Under the pieces are notes generated by a model that made no database searches, was not told the DNA's origin, and saw only the letters and a program-made list of their open reading frames with translations. DNA of 64,000 bases from Lactarius indigo (Eukaryota; Basidiomycota; Agaricomycetes; Russulales; Russulaceae), in contig JAFKAC010000028.1 of assembly GCA_025766275.1 (NCBI GenBank), positions 248,001-312,000 of the forward strand, in the 5' to 3' direction. The number at the start of each line of letters is the position of its first letter. The stretch's first letter is position 1. Below, piece after piece: positions 50,832 through 61,678 of this stretch. The translations under genes were made by a program, and so were the position numbers.

Positions 50832-52516
50832 ATGTCAGACTCAGAGGCTGGTGAGGCCCCCAATATTGGCACTCCTGAGCCCGAATCACTCTCTATCCAT
50901 TTCTCTGTAAAGCTTGTTCTCGTTGTGGAGGTACCTGGCTCCCAAAATAAGAAGGGAAAATTGAAGACCGCAAAAGAGACCAGAACGAAGGTTTTTACAC
51001 TGCCAATTGATAACAGCATGTCAAGCTATGAGAGATTGCTTCAAACCATCGTTGATAAGCACAACCAACCCTACAAGGTCTCAGCCCAGAAGCCATACAT
51101 ATTTCAATGTGTTGTTGGTGGTAATAGGTACGTTTACTCTACTTATGGAAATAAGAAATACATACTTATTTTCCTCCCTGGCAGTTCAAGATCTGGCCAG
51201 ACAATGGACATCGAAACCTATGCTGAATTCCAGGAGATGGTTGAGCTGCTCCAAGATGAGGAACGTGCAAAAAAGGCCAAGCTCACTGTTGAGCTCGAGA
51301 AGATCAAAAAGGCTGCTCAACGGGTGTGTCTTCTGTTGTGGCCCTTCTGCACCAGGCCCATATGGCTTGTCTAACAATTTCTGTGGTAAATAGGCCCCAG
51401 AAGATGACGATGATGATGATGACGACGATGAGACTGGTGGGACCACATATGGTGTATGTTTTCGGGATCCCCCACTCTGTGCCACTCAATTTCGGAACCT
51501 AATAATACCACAGAGGCTTTCAGAGGGAACCCTTACAGAGCTTGAGAAGAGTATTGCAAAGCGCCGCTGTAAGCTTGAAAAGAAGTACGCTACTGGGCCA
51601 GGTGGAACTGGCCCGTACATATACACCTATCAAGACGGGTCTGGCTTGCCCCTGACACCATTTATGTTGCGTGAATGGGCAATCGCTTTGGTACTTGAAT
51701 CACCATCCTCCTTCTCTATTGCTGCTAATTGGGTTGTAATAGGAAGAAAATTTAGCAACTCTTGACGAGCCGCCAAGTACACCATCCTTTGACATTGCAA
51801 ATAAGCAGCCAGAGCTCCGTGATCACACAAAGCTCCATGCAACAATAGGTGGTGCAACCACTAGGACCCCAGGCCCAGCGACAGACAGTCTTACCATTGT
51901 TGCCCAACTTGCAACTACAGTGCTTGACTTCGCAAAGCAACTTGCACAGCCACCCCACTCTGCTGGTGTTTCACCGACAACTATGCCACATACACCCAAA
52001 CGCCAACGAACAGAACTCAGACCAGAAACGGAAAGCCCTCCCAGTCTCCCACCTCCTAGTCCATCAGACATCCCACGGTTCCTCAAGTATGCCAAAGACA
52101 ACCTTGGGATCAAGGATGCAGCCCGCTATGTTGATGGGTTGCGTGACAAACATCTTGGGCCTGATATCCTTGATCAGGCTGACATACAGGAGCTTACCGG
52201 ATTCGACATTGGCATGCCATATGGAGATGCTCTTCGCCTTCGGGCAGCCGCTCCATCCTGGTGGAAAAGTCATACAAAGCGAGCACGAGAGGATTTCGAA
52301 GGTGATCCTGCTTTTGCTCCCGCTCCCACTCCCACAAGCCCCTCCTTGCGTATCCGAGTCCAGTACCCTGATGGTGGGGAGGCCTCATACTGGGTTCCCT
52401 CACTTATTCGAGGCAATCAACGCGAACATGACCACTACACTCAGTATTATGATGGAGGGTCAAACACATGGCTTCCCATCCCAGAGGGTTGGACAGCTCC
52501 GCAGCTTAGTGAATAG
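50832..52516 (+). CDS. Passenger protein of the Tc1/mariner-like element, function unknown
   Basis: Exons 50832-51127, 51185-51323, 51394-51453, 51514-51690 and 51743-52516 join in frame to 482 codons (481 residues), all GT-AG. The N-terminal half (FSVKLVLVVEVPG, PYIFQCVVGG) may be a beta-rich domain; an acidic run of Asp residues follows the third exon; a basic LTELEKSIAKRRCKLEKKY stretch, then a segment (YAKDNLGIKDAARYVDGLRD) that could be a SAM-like helical fold. I recognise no family. It may be DNA-binding or regulatory for the transposase, or an acquired host gene. Confidence 0.75.
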
Positions 52517-52571
52517 TGACAATGATACGGACTCTCAACTGTGTAGAACAGGTGAAGTACATTGAATTTGG

Positions 52572-53696
52572 TCAGATAATATAACCCGAGTCCGTGAACC
52601 AGCCAAAAGCCATCTCCGGTGTAATTCGGCCAAGCGCGTGAACTAATGACATAAGTGACGTGTCCTCCCAGTTACGACAGAGAAACGCCTTCATAGATGA
52701 AAAGGCCTCTTCAATTGGATTGAAATCAGGTGAATAGGGTGGAAGGTAGAGAAGGCGGCATCCTAGACACCATAAATTCCAAGGAATAGGTAGAAGGTAA
52801 AGGGAAACGTACCTGCTTCTTCTTCAATAAGTTTTCGTACTTCTCCAGAATGGTGGATGTTACAGTTGTCAAGGACAAGAATGCTACGTGGCCCAGGATA
52901 AGGGTTTGTAAGCGGTATCTAGTGACGGTTAGCAAGCGGTCCACTTATCAGTGTAATAAAAAAAATTCATACAACTTGTTCCCGAACAAAGCGAACAAAG
53001 CGTGCCGATGATACAGCACCCTCAATAAGGTCATAGGCAACAATCCCATCAAGTGTCAGAAGTGGAAGGACACTGATACGCCGACCACGGACCCAGGCAG
53101 AATGCTCAGCACACCGAGTCCCAACATCAGAGTAACCATGGGTACGACAGTGTGTGCGGTCATCCTTGGCAGCCTCGTCTGTGAACATGAGTTGGTTGAG
53201 ATCAGTTACAAGCTCTGCAACACGGTTCCAAAAGGCAGCCCGAAGGGTCTCATTGCGTTCTAGTAGGTAAATAGTGAAAGTCAGACATTGGAAAGACACC
53301 ATGAAGTCAAGACAAACCAATTGCTTGCTTCCAGAGCCGTTTACGAGACAGGGAAGTCTGATGAAGGGTTCGAGAAAGAGTGGAAAGGGAGATGTGGATG
53401 TTGAATGCACGAAAAAGCTCAGTTTGGAGCTCATCAAGGTAGTGGCTATGGCGGGCTGAAAGCAGTTGGCGGATGAAGTTGACATGGGCATGCTTGACAA
53501 TGCGACGACGTCCCCGGGCTTGAGGCAGGGAATGGGGTCTGTTGGCAGGGAGGTGCTGTGCATAGTTCCGGATACAATCATATACTAGTGTTTTACCCAG
53601 CCCAAGAATCCTACATATATCCTTCACCCTGTATCCCTCCCTAAAGTAGAGGAAAGGAATGCGAGCCTTGAGATCGTTGGATTTTTTGCGAGCCAT
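52572..53696 (-). CDS. Tc1/mariner-like (IS630-type) DDE transposase
   Basis: Four exons (53696-53318, 53259-52973, 52918-52813, 52762-52572) join in one frame of 321 codons, 320 residues, introns GT-AG of 50-58 bp. Start is MARKKSNDLK. An N-terminal helix-turn-helix (EGYRVKDICRILGLGKTLVYD) binds the inverted repeats. Catalytic motifs: MFTDEAAKDD, SILVLDNCNIHHSGEV and LPPYSPDFNPIEEAF, with about 35 residues between the second Asp and the Glu. It would cut and paste the element at TA sites. All key residues are present. Confidence 0.88.
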
Positions 53697-53762
53697 GAGG
53701 CATGAAGCAGACAACGGGGATGGACGAAGATGAGTCTGTTCAACACGATGACAACACCACGT

Positions 53763-53852
53763 GCCACATTAGCTAAGGTCCGTGGACCTTCTGGCGTGCC
53801 TTGATGGGTGAAAACGAAAAAAATGGTTTCCGCATCTTTTTGAAAACGGCTG
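53763..53852 (-). repeat. Right terminal inverted repeat of the Tc1/mariner-like element
   Basis: Complement of the left repeat; ends ACGGCTG before the TA duplication. Confidence 0.85.
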
Positions 53853-54340
53853 TAATAAGACGTTGCGCACCTCGCTGGCTGCACACGTGACGATCACTGG
53901 TCCCGAACTGTAAAAACATCAAGCGAATCAGAATGAGCTTTATGCCTCCAGCAGGACGAACAGCGTGGCGGACCAACTCCAAGCCAACGATCCTTGGGTA
54001 CTGGTCGTGGAAGAACACGACGAATGTGAAAACGAGGACGGGTGCCGCCGAGATGGACGATGGACGTGGTAGCGCTGCTAGCGCACGATCCAGAGGTTGT
54101 GGAAACGGCCCCATGCAAAAGCTAAGTGCCGAATAGTTATTTGCCATACAACGTATCATATATTCTTAGGAGTGTCAAGCCCGTCTACGAGTACCCCTGG
54201 TTGCAACAACGTCGGAAGCCATCAGTGCATCAGCGCTTGCTGGTGGTCACGTGAATGAGGACGAGCAAAACCTTGGGCCATACGAAGATGAGATCCCACA
54301 AAGCTGACCATCATGGAAAGCTGGGATGGAAACCACGCCG

Positions 54341-54926
54341 CCCGCGGCCGCGCGATATCTTTTGGGCTCAGCCTTGAGGACGTTTCGAGATTGGGTTTGT
54401 CCACCGAGATCGTTTCGTGACATCTTCACGAATTATAGCTTCCGTCCTGGCTGTGACAACACCATGTCTCGACGCACTTCCACCCCAGCACCCCTCCAGG
54501 GACTTTTGATATGCCACAAGTCGGCTCACACAGCTGGTAATGTCACTGCGGCCTCTCCCACCGTTCCCGCACCACTACGCAAGGCTTAATATCAATTATC
54601 CCTTATCGCTATCCTGTGCCAGTGAAAAGGCCTACTCCTTGGAGTCTTCGTCCATTCACGCCTGATCAGTCTCATTTCTTGGTCTTCGGCTTTCGTTCCC
54701 ATTATAATCCCAGAAAATCTAGCAATGTCGAGCATAGCGTGGAAGCTGGGAAATAAACATTGCCGTAACCTCTTACTTACGCTCTTGGGAACAAATCGCC
54801 TTCATCTACTCGGTCTCTATCCCTTCTTTTCGGAACCCACCTGTTCGACACACTCATCGCAAAGCTGTCCATTCAGGATGTCGAAGAGGGTATATAAACG
54901 ACGCGACAGAAGCTACACATATGAAC
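54341..54926. other. Spacer between GUP1 relic and GUP1 copy B
   Basis: No gene recognised; similar along its length to 23345-23890. Confidence 0.45.
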
Positions 54927-57075
54927 TTAACATCGACGCTGTATCCCTCGGCGTAGTTCTTCCTCCCTGGCCAACCAAAAAGCCAAGTCAGCAATAAATC
55001 GGGCTGGATCCAACAACAACAACAACAACAACAACACGTACCTGTACTCGAACATGAGTTGTACGCCTACGAACAGGCACGCACAAGCGCCGAACAAGAA
55101 GCGAATGCCTGCAACGTTTGCGCGTCCCCCCAATCAGCAAAGAGGGGGCCCAACAATAATTCTCAAAAAAGACGTACCCGCCCAGCTGCCGATCAGTTCA
55201 TGAGCGAAATACTGCGCGCCGTCGACGCCGAGAACGAACCCGACCAGATTGGCGCCCATCATCAACAAGACGTTACACACCCCACCAGCCGCGCACGCAT
55301 GACGGTACCACCACTTGTCCCCGAACTACGCAAAGAATGAGCTTCACGCGGCAAGTCCCCCGCCTGCACGTACCAGCGACGGCGGGAACGCCTTCCTGGC
55401 CGCGACTTCCGGAAGGATGAACAGCGCGGCGAGCCAGCCCCAAGCCAGCAGCCTTGGGCTCAGGTCGTGCCAGAGCGCGACGAATGTAAAGACGACGATG
55501 CTGGTCGCGGCGAGCCGCTGGGTGCCGCCGAGCGGGACGTAGAGGTATCGCACGATCCAGAGGTTGTACGAGCGATGCCATGCGCGCCAAAAGCCCAGCG
55601 CCGAGTAGTTGTTCGCCATGCATCGTACCATGTTCTCGGGAGGGTCGAGTCCGTCCACGAGTGCCCAGAGGCGGAAGAAACGCCAGGGTAGCAGTAGCTT
55701 TTACGTTAGTTCATCAGCCCACTTTTGTCCCGTGGATTTTTTTTTTTTTTTTTTTTACGCACTTTGAGCCAGACGAAAATGAGGTTCCAAAAGCCGACCA
55801 TGGACAGTTGGGCGGGAGTCATGCCGCCCCACGCGTGCGCGTCCTTGATCGCGACGACGTACATCACGTGTATGAGCGTTTCCATCGTAAGCAGTCCGAT
55901 GACAAATCGGACTGCGTATCGAGCCGTCGCCCGCGGCGCCATCTCTTTTGGGCGCGAGAGCTAGATTCGCAAAAAAAAATGCCTGTAGCAGGGGCTGAGG
56001 AACGGGAGATGGCGGTGCGCACCTGCCACATGAAATCGTTAAAGGTAAGTATCGGGCCCGCGATGTAGAGCGGCGCGTAGAGCGCGTACGCGAGATAATT
56101 CTTCAAGGTGTACATGGCGTGCGGGTGGTACACAGCCGCGCGCTTCTTGTTGGTTAACGCGCCTCCAGGCTATGATCACTCTGCGTCAGCCCCGTGAACT
56201 CGCGAGAACGTTAACGAGTAGGAGGATGTCGTACATCCACGATGCCGATATGGTTGTAGGCCCAATGGTAGTCGATGCTGAATGACACGAGGCGCAACAT
56301 GGTAATGTTAAAGCTGACGTGCCAACGAGGATATACCCCACGCCAGCCGTCCTGTAAAGGTACAATCAACTCCGATGAAGAACATACGGTAATGAGCACG
56401 GCGTACCAGGAAGGCAAATCCCGAGTGCAAATTAGCAAAGGCATAGCCTCCGTACCACTCGTTTGCAACGAGCACAGCACCATTGAAGAACCACGTGGCT
56501 GGAACGGCAAGCCGTGTCCCGGCCGTTGCTTTGGCAAGTACATAGTTTGCTGATAATATGATAAGGACCTTGATAATACTGGCGCCGTGTAGGACAGAAA
56601 GCATGAGTAGTGAGAAGATAAGATAGAAAGGGATGCGGTGCATATTATTAGTCGGAGATGAGTCGCGGAGAATGGGGCGCGTGTAGACATATTTGAGAGC
56701 GAAGAAGGCGGCCATGAGCGCAGCGAGGGCCGGGAGGTTTAGACGAAAGGAGCGGTACTGTGCATCGCTGTTGTCCTGTGATAGCACGTCAGCGTATTTG
56801 AACGTGTGAATAAACGATCAGGGAATTTCGGGAGATTCATGACGGTGAGATGGATATTGAGTAACAACGCGGAAGAATAATAATTACTCGCGACAAGAAG
56901 CAAGACTCACAACTTTGCTTCCAGGTAACCAGCCATTAGCTAACCTATGCCGATACAATTCGTAATTGGGAAGTGTTTCTGAGACGAATGACGCCTGAGT
57001 CGGGGGAGCCAGTATGGATGAGAAGAAATACACGCACTGGTGCAGCAGCAATTCAATATAAATCTCACTCTCCAT
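54927..57075 (-). CDS. GUP1: GUP1-like MBOAT O-acyltransferase, copy B, intact
   Basis: Eight exons (57075-56911, 56775-56407, 56351-56235, 56169-56023, 55960-55763, 55697-55374, 55325-55042, 54966-54927) join in frame to 548 codons (547 residues). Motifs in order: [125 protein letters not shown] with the MBOAT active-site His, and C-terminal [12 protein letters not shown]. Many hydrophobic segments predict an ER multi-pass protein. Gup1 proteins act in GPI-anchor lipid remodelling. The extreme N-terminus is the weakest part; the start at 57075 is the first ATG in frame and may be short. Confidence 0.85.
55012..55035 (+). repeat. CAA microsatellite in GUP1-B last intron
   Basis: About eight CAA units; the duplicate at 23980 has only three. 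It lies between the donor at 55041 and the last exon, so coding is unaffected. Confidence 0.75.
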
Positions 57076-57448
57076 ATAGCATATAGTGTACGTTCTGAGG
57101 AGTTCCGAGCCAACCACGGACGAATCAGTGGACGAGATGCCATAGGCCCATAGCGACAGCGACTACGTCGGATTGTCGTCAGCTCTAGCGGACTAGTTAG
57201 TATAGGACGAATGACACCTTAGGCCATACAAATATGAGTTATGGCTAGGGGCAATGGAATATATGGCGTATATGTGATGGCCTGTGAAGATGATATGGAA
57301 CCCTGACTCGGATGAGGGACTGAAAACCACCACTCCAAGTTTGTTACGATCACATCACGTGACTGTGCCCACCGCCACACCCGACACACCCGCTGCTCCG
57401 GTTGAAGCGTTCCCTCTGAATTCCAACTCAAACACATTCCAGTTAACA

Positions 57449-57577
57449 ATGCCTAACTTTCAACTGATTCTCAATGCAGTGAAAAAATATGCTGAGCAGA
57501 CTGGGATATATCTAAAGGACGATCTGTTCGCCGACAAGGTCAGGGGCTGTGACTCTCTGCATGCCGTCCTCCCTTGA
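57449..57577 (+). pseudogene. Truncated STAND receptor N-terminus, unit 3 copy
   Basis: Identical in protein sequence to 26417-26545 (MPNFQLILNAVKKYAEQTGI to HAVLP and stop) and again followed by a GUP1 exon-1 fragment (57578-57722). The truncation predates the duplication of units 1 and 3. Confidence 0.72.
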
Positions 57578-57995
57578 CCGATACGATGCATAACTGGGAA
57601 GTGTTTCTGAAACGAATTCTACCTAAGTTGGAGGCAATATACAAGAGAAGGAATGCATGTACTGGAGAAGCTGACCTCTATGGGCGTGCAGATCATCCAC
57701 GATAATGCGACGATAAATACGAAATAATAGAAGAACTCGTACATCTGCCGTGAATGAGTGCGCTGAAGGTGCGTCAATGGTACACTAAGGCGGACGACAC
57801 CACCGCAGCGCTGTCACTTGTTGTGGTTGTTTCTGCCTGTGATGACCTCGAGTTAGGGGCGAGGTGCAGGCATTTGAAGAGCAAAATCTACTGGTGCCAA
57901 TATCTGTATCATTGCAACATACAGTTGATGGCCGTCATTGCACAGAGTGCCCTCGGATTACAAAATCGATGTATTGATCTGACTCGCCGTACGCC

Positions 57996-59602
57996 ATGCG
58001 CTTTCGTGCCACAATTCAGAACGTGCCCACCTTTTATCGTGAGCACTGGCAAGCCCGGTTTGACAGCCTGTATAAATAACTGCGACGCGTACATAGGTCT
58101 AGCCAAACCATGGAGAAGCTTCACAAGAAATCATCAACTTCGATGAGACGCCCATGCGTATCATTGAACGAGAACCCCATCAGAAGGATCCACATAGATG
58201 CTCTTCACCAAATACCACACCCTCACCCACTCCAATGACGAGATCATCCTCAACCTGCCCACCGACATGTTGTCCACTGCACTGCACTCCGCCTCAGCGG
58301 AACACACCAGCATGAACACAATCGTCATGAAGCTCGGGAGGAAGAAAAATGACCCCGTCCTGTCCTTCGAGATATTTGGCACGACGCAAATGGATTTTTA
58401 CAAGGTATGGACACGTAGATAAGAGAATAAGAGGATACAATTGAGTTTAATCAGTAAACGCGTGCGAGCGACGTCTGTACAAAGAACGATCGCTTCTCAG
58501 TTCCTGCGCACGCTGGAATGCAGTAACTGGTTATTCACCTGTACAAAGAATGATTGCTTCTACGGCGAGTAAGTACAGGCTTCAGTATAAGGTAAACTAT
58601 AAAGATACACACCTCAGTTCCTGCGCACGCTGGAATGCAGTAACTGAGGTGCTAAGCTACGAAACTAAGGGCTTAAGTACTAGAGAACGGTACGGTAATA
58701 AATGCTCCTCCGATTCCGAGGAGCAACGGGAACAACAATATAAACGGTCACTGGTACGACCGGGGAAACAAACCGAGACAATAATCACAGATATACGTAG
58801 ACATCACGCGGGTTTGCACGATGCTCGTTCAGTCGTAAAGTAATCGGAAACAGAACATATAGTACGAGACATCAACTCACTTAAGATAAGATTCTGGTAT
58901 ATTCAACATGGATCGCAGGGTCAAGGTGGGCATGACGTGTGCATAGAGGTGATGAAACCGGTGCCCAGAACCCGACGTACGTCGCTTTGTTTTTACTCGA
59001 AGGGAAAAGCAGTGCATATATGAAGCTTCCGGATTGTAGGTTCAGATCATGCCCCCGCTACTCACGAGGATGCGTGGCGTCGTTGAGCGGACGCGGAACC
59101 TGTCCGATATGATAGCCATGCGCGCCAACTCGTCTGGCTGCCTCTGACTCTCTGCTAGCACTAAAGCCGTCAAAGCGGACATCACTTGGAACAATTGTTC
59201 ACATCCCCGGATGAGTGAGTTATCTGTCCATCGGGATTGTCTTTTTTTACTGAAGAGGTCTTCTCACACTTTGTAGCCGGAGACGACCCGTCGCAGGCTC
59301 GTGCTGGTGCAGAAGGCGAGAGAAGGGAAGAGGGTGGAGAACATGAACCTCCTGATACGACGCACCTGTTCAGCGGCTCGTGCAGTGGCATGCGCGTAGT
59401 CTCTTGAAATTCTTAGATGCCCATGCTGTGTCCGAAACGACTATTGCACGTATGCAGAGCTTCCTTCCTCGAACCCTCGGTGACTAACAATAGACTCTCA
59501 GGCATATTGGGACAATGTCTGATCCTTTTCGTCTACACCAGGGACTCGGCTGATATTGGCAGGGTGCTGACGTTCTACATCCCATCCATGCTCGATGACT
59601 GA
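57996..59602 (+). pseudogene. HUS1: HUS1-like checkpoint clamp gene, longer pseudogene copy B
   Basis: The N-terminus MRFRATIQNVPTFYR at ATG 57996, a QEIINFDETPMRII segment, NDEIILNLPTDMLSTALHSA, VMKLGRKKNDPVLSFEIFG, then after an insertion MPPLLTRMRGVVERTRNLSD, MIAMRANSSGCL, KADITWNNCSHP and finally ILFVYTRDSADIGRVLTFYI...MLDD. The order matches HUS1 along its length. Frames shift between segments, a TGA follows SSGCL, and roughly 600 bp of foreign-looking DNA lies at 58430-59040. It would belong to the 9-1-1 DNA-damage clamp; as it stands it is broken. Confidence 0.65.
58430..59040. other. Insertion in HUS1-B with repeated hairpins
   Basis: Within the stretch, CAGTTCCTGCGCACGCTGGA continues to AACTG twice (58499-58530 and 58617-58648), about 118 bp apart, next to repeated CTGTACAAAGAA blocks. 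Each copy is a near-perfect inverted repeat (CAGTT.CTGC / GCAG.AACTG). Ends and target duplication were not found, so its nature is open. Confidence 0.5.
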
Positions 59603-59986
59603 AAGTACTGAATGACCATACAAGTAAGGCGTAATTAATAAATTATTATCTTGAACGATGCGCCCTACTCTAATAACAGTTCCTCAGATGGTTTTCAATG
59701 AAAGACGGCGCACAGCTCTGATACTGCGCCTTTGCGATGTTATGTGCCACGGTTTCCCTTTCCGATACTCAGTTCTCTTGTCTTCAACCCGTCCACGAGG
59801 CAGTGGCTACCATGGAGGAGTTGCGTCAGGGCTGAAGGGGTTGGCCCCCATTTTGATTTGTCGTAGGTACAATTGTCTGGCCTCGGCTAAAGGACACCGA
59901 AGGCCGGCCTAACGAATTCATCGTCTCGGGATTATGTAACCCCGAGGTTCCGTTTTGCTTGACGCCTTCACTTGTCAACGTCGACG

Positions 59987-60439
59987 ATGTCTGCCATCCC
60001 CACCTCCTCTCGACGGGTTTTCATCCTCACCAGCTTCCAAAAAAAAAAAACACCCTGCCTACTGCATTTACACGCAGTTCACAATGACATAACAGCCTCC
60101 CGTATCATCGCCGCCCTCACGGCATCATCACCACCGCCACCCGCGTCTTCAGAGCCAAGCACACACTTCCGCGTCACCCTCCGACGCTCCGGTATCTCCC
60201 TCGGCAAACTCGCTCAGGGACCCCCCGCTGCTCTTGGCTTGAGGCGGCGGACGATGTACGACTTGCACACGCCCGAGGCCCCTGTCATGATACTCCCTGT
60301 GAAGGAACTCGTTGAGGTGGAAAACGTGCTCGTGAGCACTGTGCGGATGTCGGGGCAGCAGAGAGCGGAACGCAAGGCCCCACGCGGGTTATTGTGGTTG
60401 GATCGAAGGTTGGGTCACTGTGACTGGTTACATTCGTAG
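59987..60439 (+). CDS. Mitochondrial ribosomal protein uL30m-like, copy B
   Basis: ATG 59987 opens MSAIPTSSRRVFILTSFQKK and runs in one frame into THFRVTLRRSGISLGKLAQG, ALGLRRRTMYDLHTPEAP, LPVKELVEVENV and to a stop at 60437-60439, about 150 codons. The uL30 fold would sit in the large mitochondrial ribosomal subunit. The single frame exists only because of a 12-base A run at 60040-60051, and the mature part differs at otherwise fixed positions (Gly to Val in PVMIL), so it may be a pseudogene that happens to be open. Confidence 0.5.
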   Translation: MSAIPTSSRRVFILTSFQKKKTPCLLHLHAVHNDITASRIIAALTASSPPPPASSEPSTHFRVTLRRSGISLGKLAQGPPAALGLRRRTMYDLHTPEAPVMILPVKELVEVENVLVSTVRMSGQQRAERKAPRGLLWLDRRLGHCDWLHS

Positions 60440-60704
60440 GTCTGTGCCCTTCTTTGCGTCGAGCGTAATGATAGAGGAGTACCCACAGTTTATAGGGAAT
60501 GCCCATGCCGTCGAGACTAGTACGGTCGTCCTGAAGAAGCTCCTATTGACTCCCTGTAGACCAATCGACTTCCTCTATCTCGATAGGCCTTGCCCTGTCT
60601 CGTTCCCATTGAAGGATTTACCAAAAAAGCATCGAGGACGGTATTTACAACACGCATATAATTACATTCGATTTCATCATTCCCATATCCCCCCAACCCT
60701 CTAG
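60420..60704 (+). other. 94-codon ORF of unknown status, unit 3 copy
   Basis: Near-identical to 28174-28458 (MTGYIRRSVPFFASS). No domain; probably kept open by recent duplication. Confidence 0.2.
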
Positions 60705-60719
60705 TCGAAGCAGGTGCGG

Positions 60720-61376
60720 CTGTGCGGCCCACACCACACGGCTGGATCGGCGCTCGAACACCGCCAAGAAATACTACGCACGAGAACGCGGGAGGCCGAT
60801 GTCTGGATGTAACGATCTCAATCAGGCGACGGCGGTTTAATATGCAGCTCATCGACTCGTAAGCGAAGCCAACCGCGCCCATATATCAGCAAGACTTTGG
60901 ACATCCCGCTGCCGCGCACAGGTGAATCGTCACATCCCCTCGAACTGTGAGACTAAATAAAATAAGAGTCAGACTAACCTCTGGAACATAGGCACATCAA
61001 CGTACCCAACTGGGACGGTGGAGACGCCATCCTCAGGCAGGAAGAGACGGGATGAACAGCACAGTGAGCCAACCTCACGTCAAGAGCCTTTGCAAAAGGT
61101 CGTGCTGCCCAAGTGCGATGAATGTAAGGGTGAGGATATTGACGAGCGGTGCCGCATCCCAGAAATTAGATACCATGGTCATTCGCCATACAGTGTATGG
61201 TGGGCACCACGTCCTTTCGGGGTCCAAGCCATCTGCAGACGCTGATAAGTGGAAGAAACACCACAGTACGACAGCAACTACGTCAGATATCATTAGCTCC
61301 CGTTTGGATGAGGACGATTTGGGACATACCTTGAGCCAGACAACGATAAGGCACGGCTAGGTGGGCGATGAAACGT
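60720..61376 (-). pseudogene. GUP1-like relic upstream of NLR3
   Basis: Near-identical to 28480-29130, with WCFFHLSASADGLDPERT on the minus strand. Confidence 0.7.
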
Positions 61377-61678
61377 AGTGCAACATGTAGTACACGTGAT
61401 AACCTGTAAAGGTGGTTACTATCGTACTGAATGTTCCAGTAGTACGTCTGGACGCAGTGTAAAATCTCCCCGCAAACACGTCGTTGGTGACTCGGTCCAC
61501 CGCCACAAGGGCTCTACAGGCGTGAGACTGCAACGGCCCGGGTGCCGCCGACTGCGCTGCACTGCATCAGCGCTGTACTGCCACCCAGCTGCAGTACTGT
61601 ACTGCCAGTGCCAGACCGTCCCATACATCCTATCCACTTACAACTTCCATCCGAACTCGAATACGCCAACCCTCTCAA

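Larger units (their letters stand above)
50602..53852. mobile_element. Tc1/mariner-like element with passenger gene, 3251 bp, intact
   Basis: About 90-bp terminal inverted repeats (CAGCCGTTTTCAAAAAGATG at the left, its complement at the right, 53763-53852) are flanked by TA (50600-50601, 53853-53854). Between them are two convergent, fully open spliced genes whose stops are 55 bp apart. The TA duplication and DDE transposase fit Tc1/mariner. The second gene is not part of a normal Tc1/mariner element. Confidence 0.88.
50300..54340 (-). pseudogene. GUP1-like relic of unit 3, split by the Tc1/mariner-like element
   Basis: Relic sequence lies at about 50300-50601 and 53855-54340. The first part matches the 3' exons (GACGCCGAGAACCAGCCCAA versus GATGCCGAGAACGAACCCGA at 24180); the second has LDRALAALPRP and ALSFCMGPFPQPL segments. 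Frames are broken. It corresponds to relic 1 at 16409-17037. Confidence 0.65.
54336..61678. repeat. Segmental duplication, unit 3 (GUP1 to NLR3 promoter)
   Basis: Collinear copy of 23340-29432. Differences include about 1.2 kb retained in HUS1, an expanded CAA run at 55012 and an expanded A/T run at 55737-55756. Confidence 0.9.
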
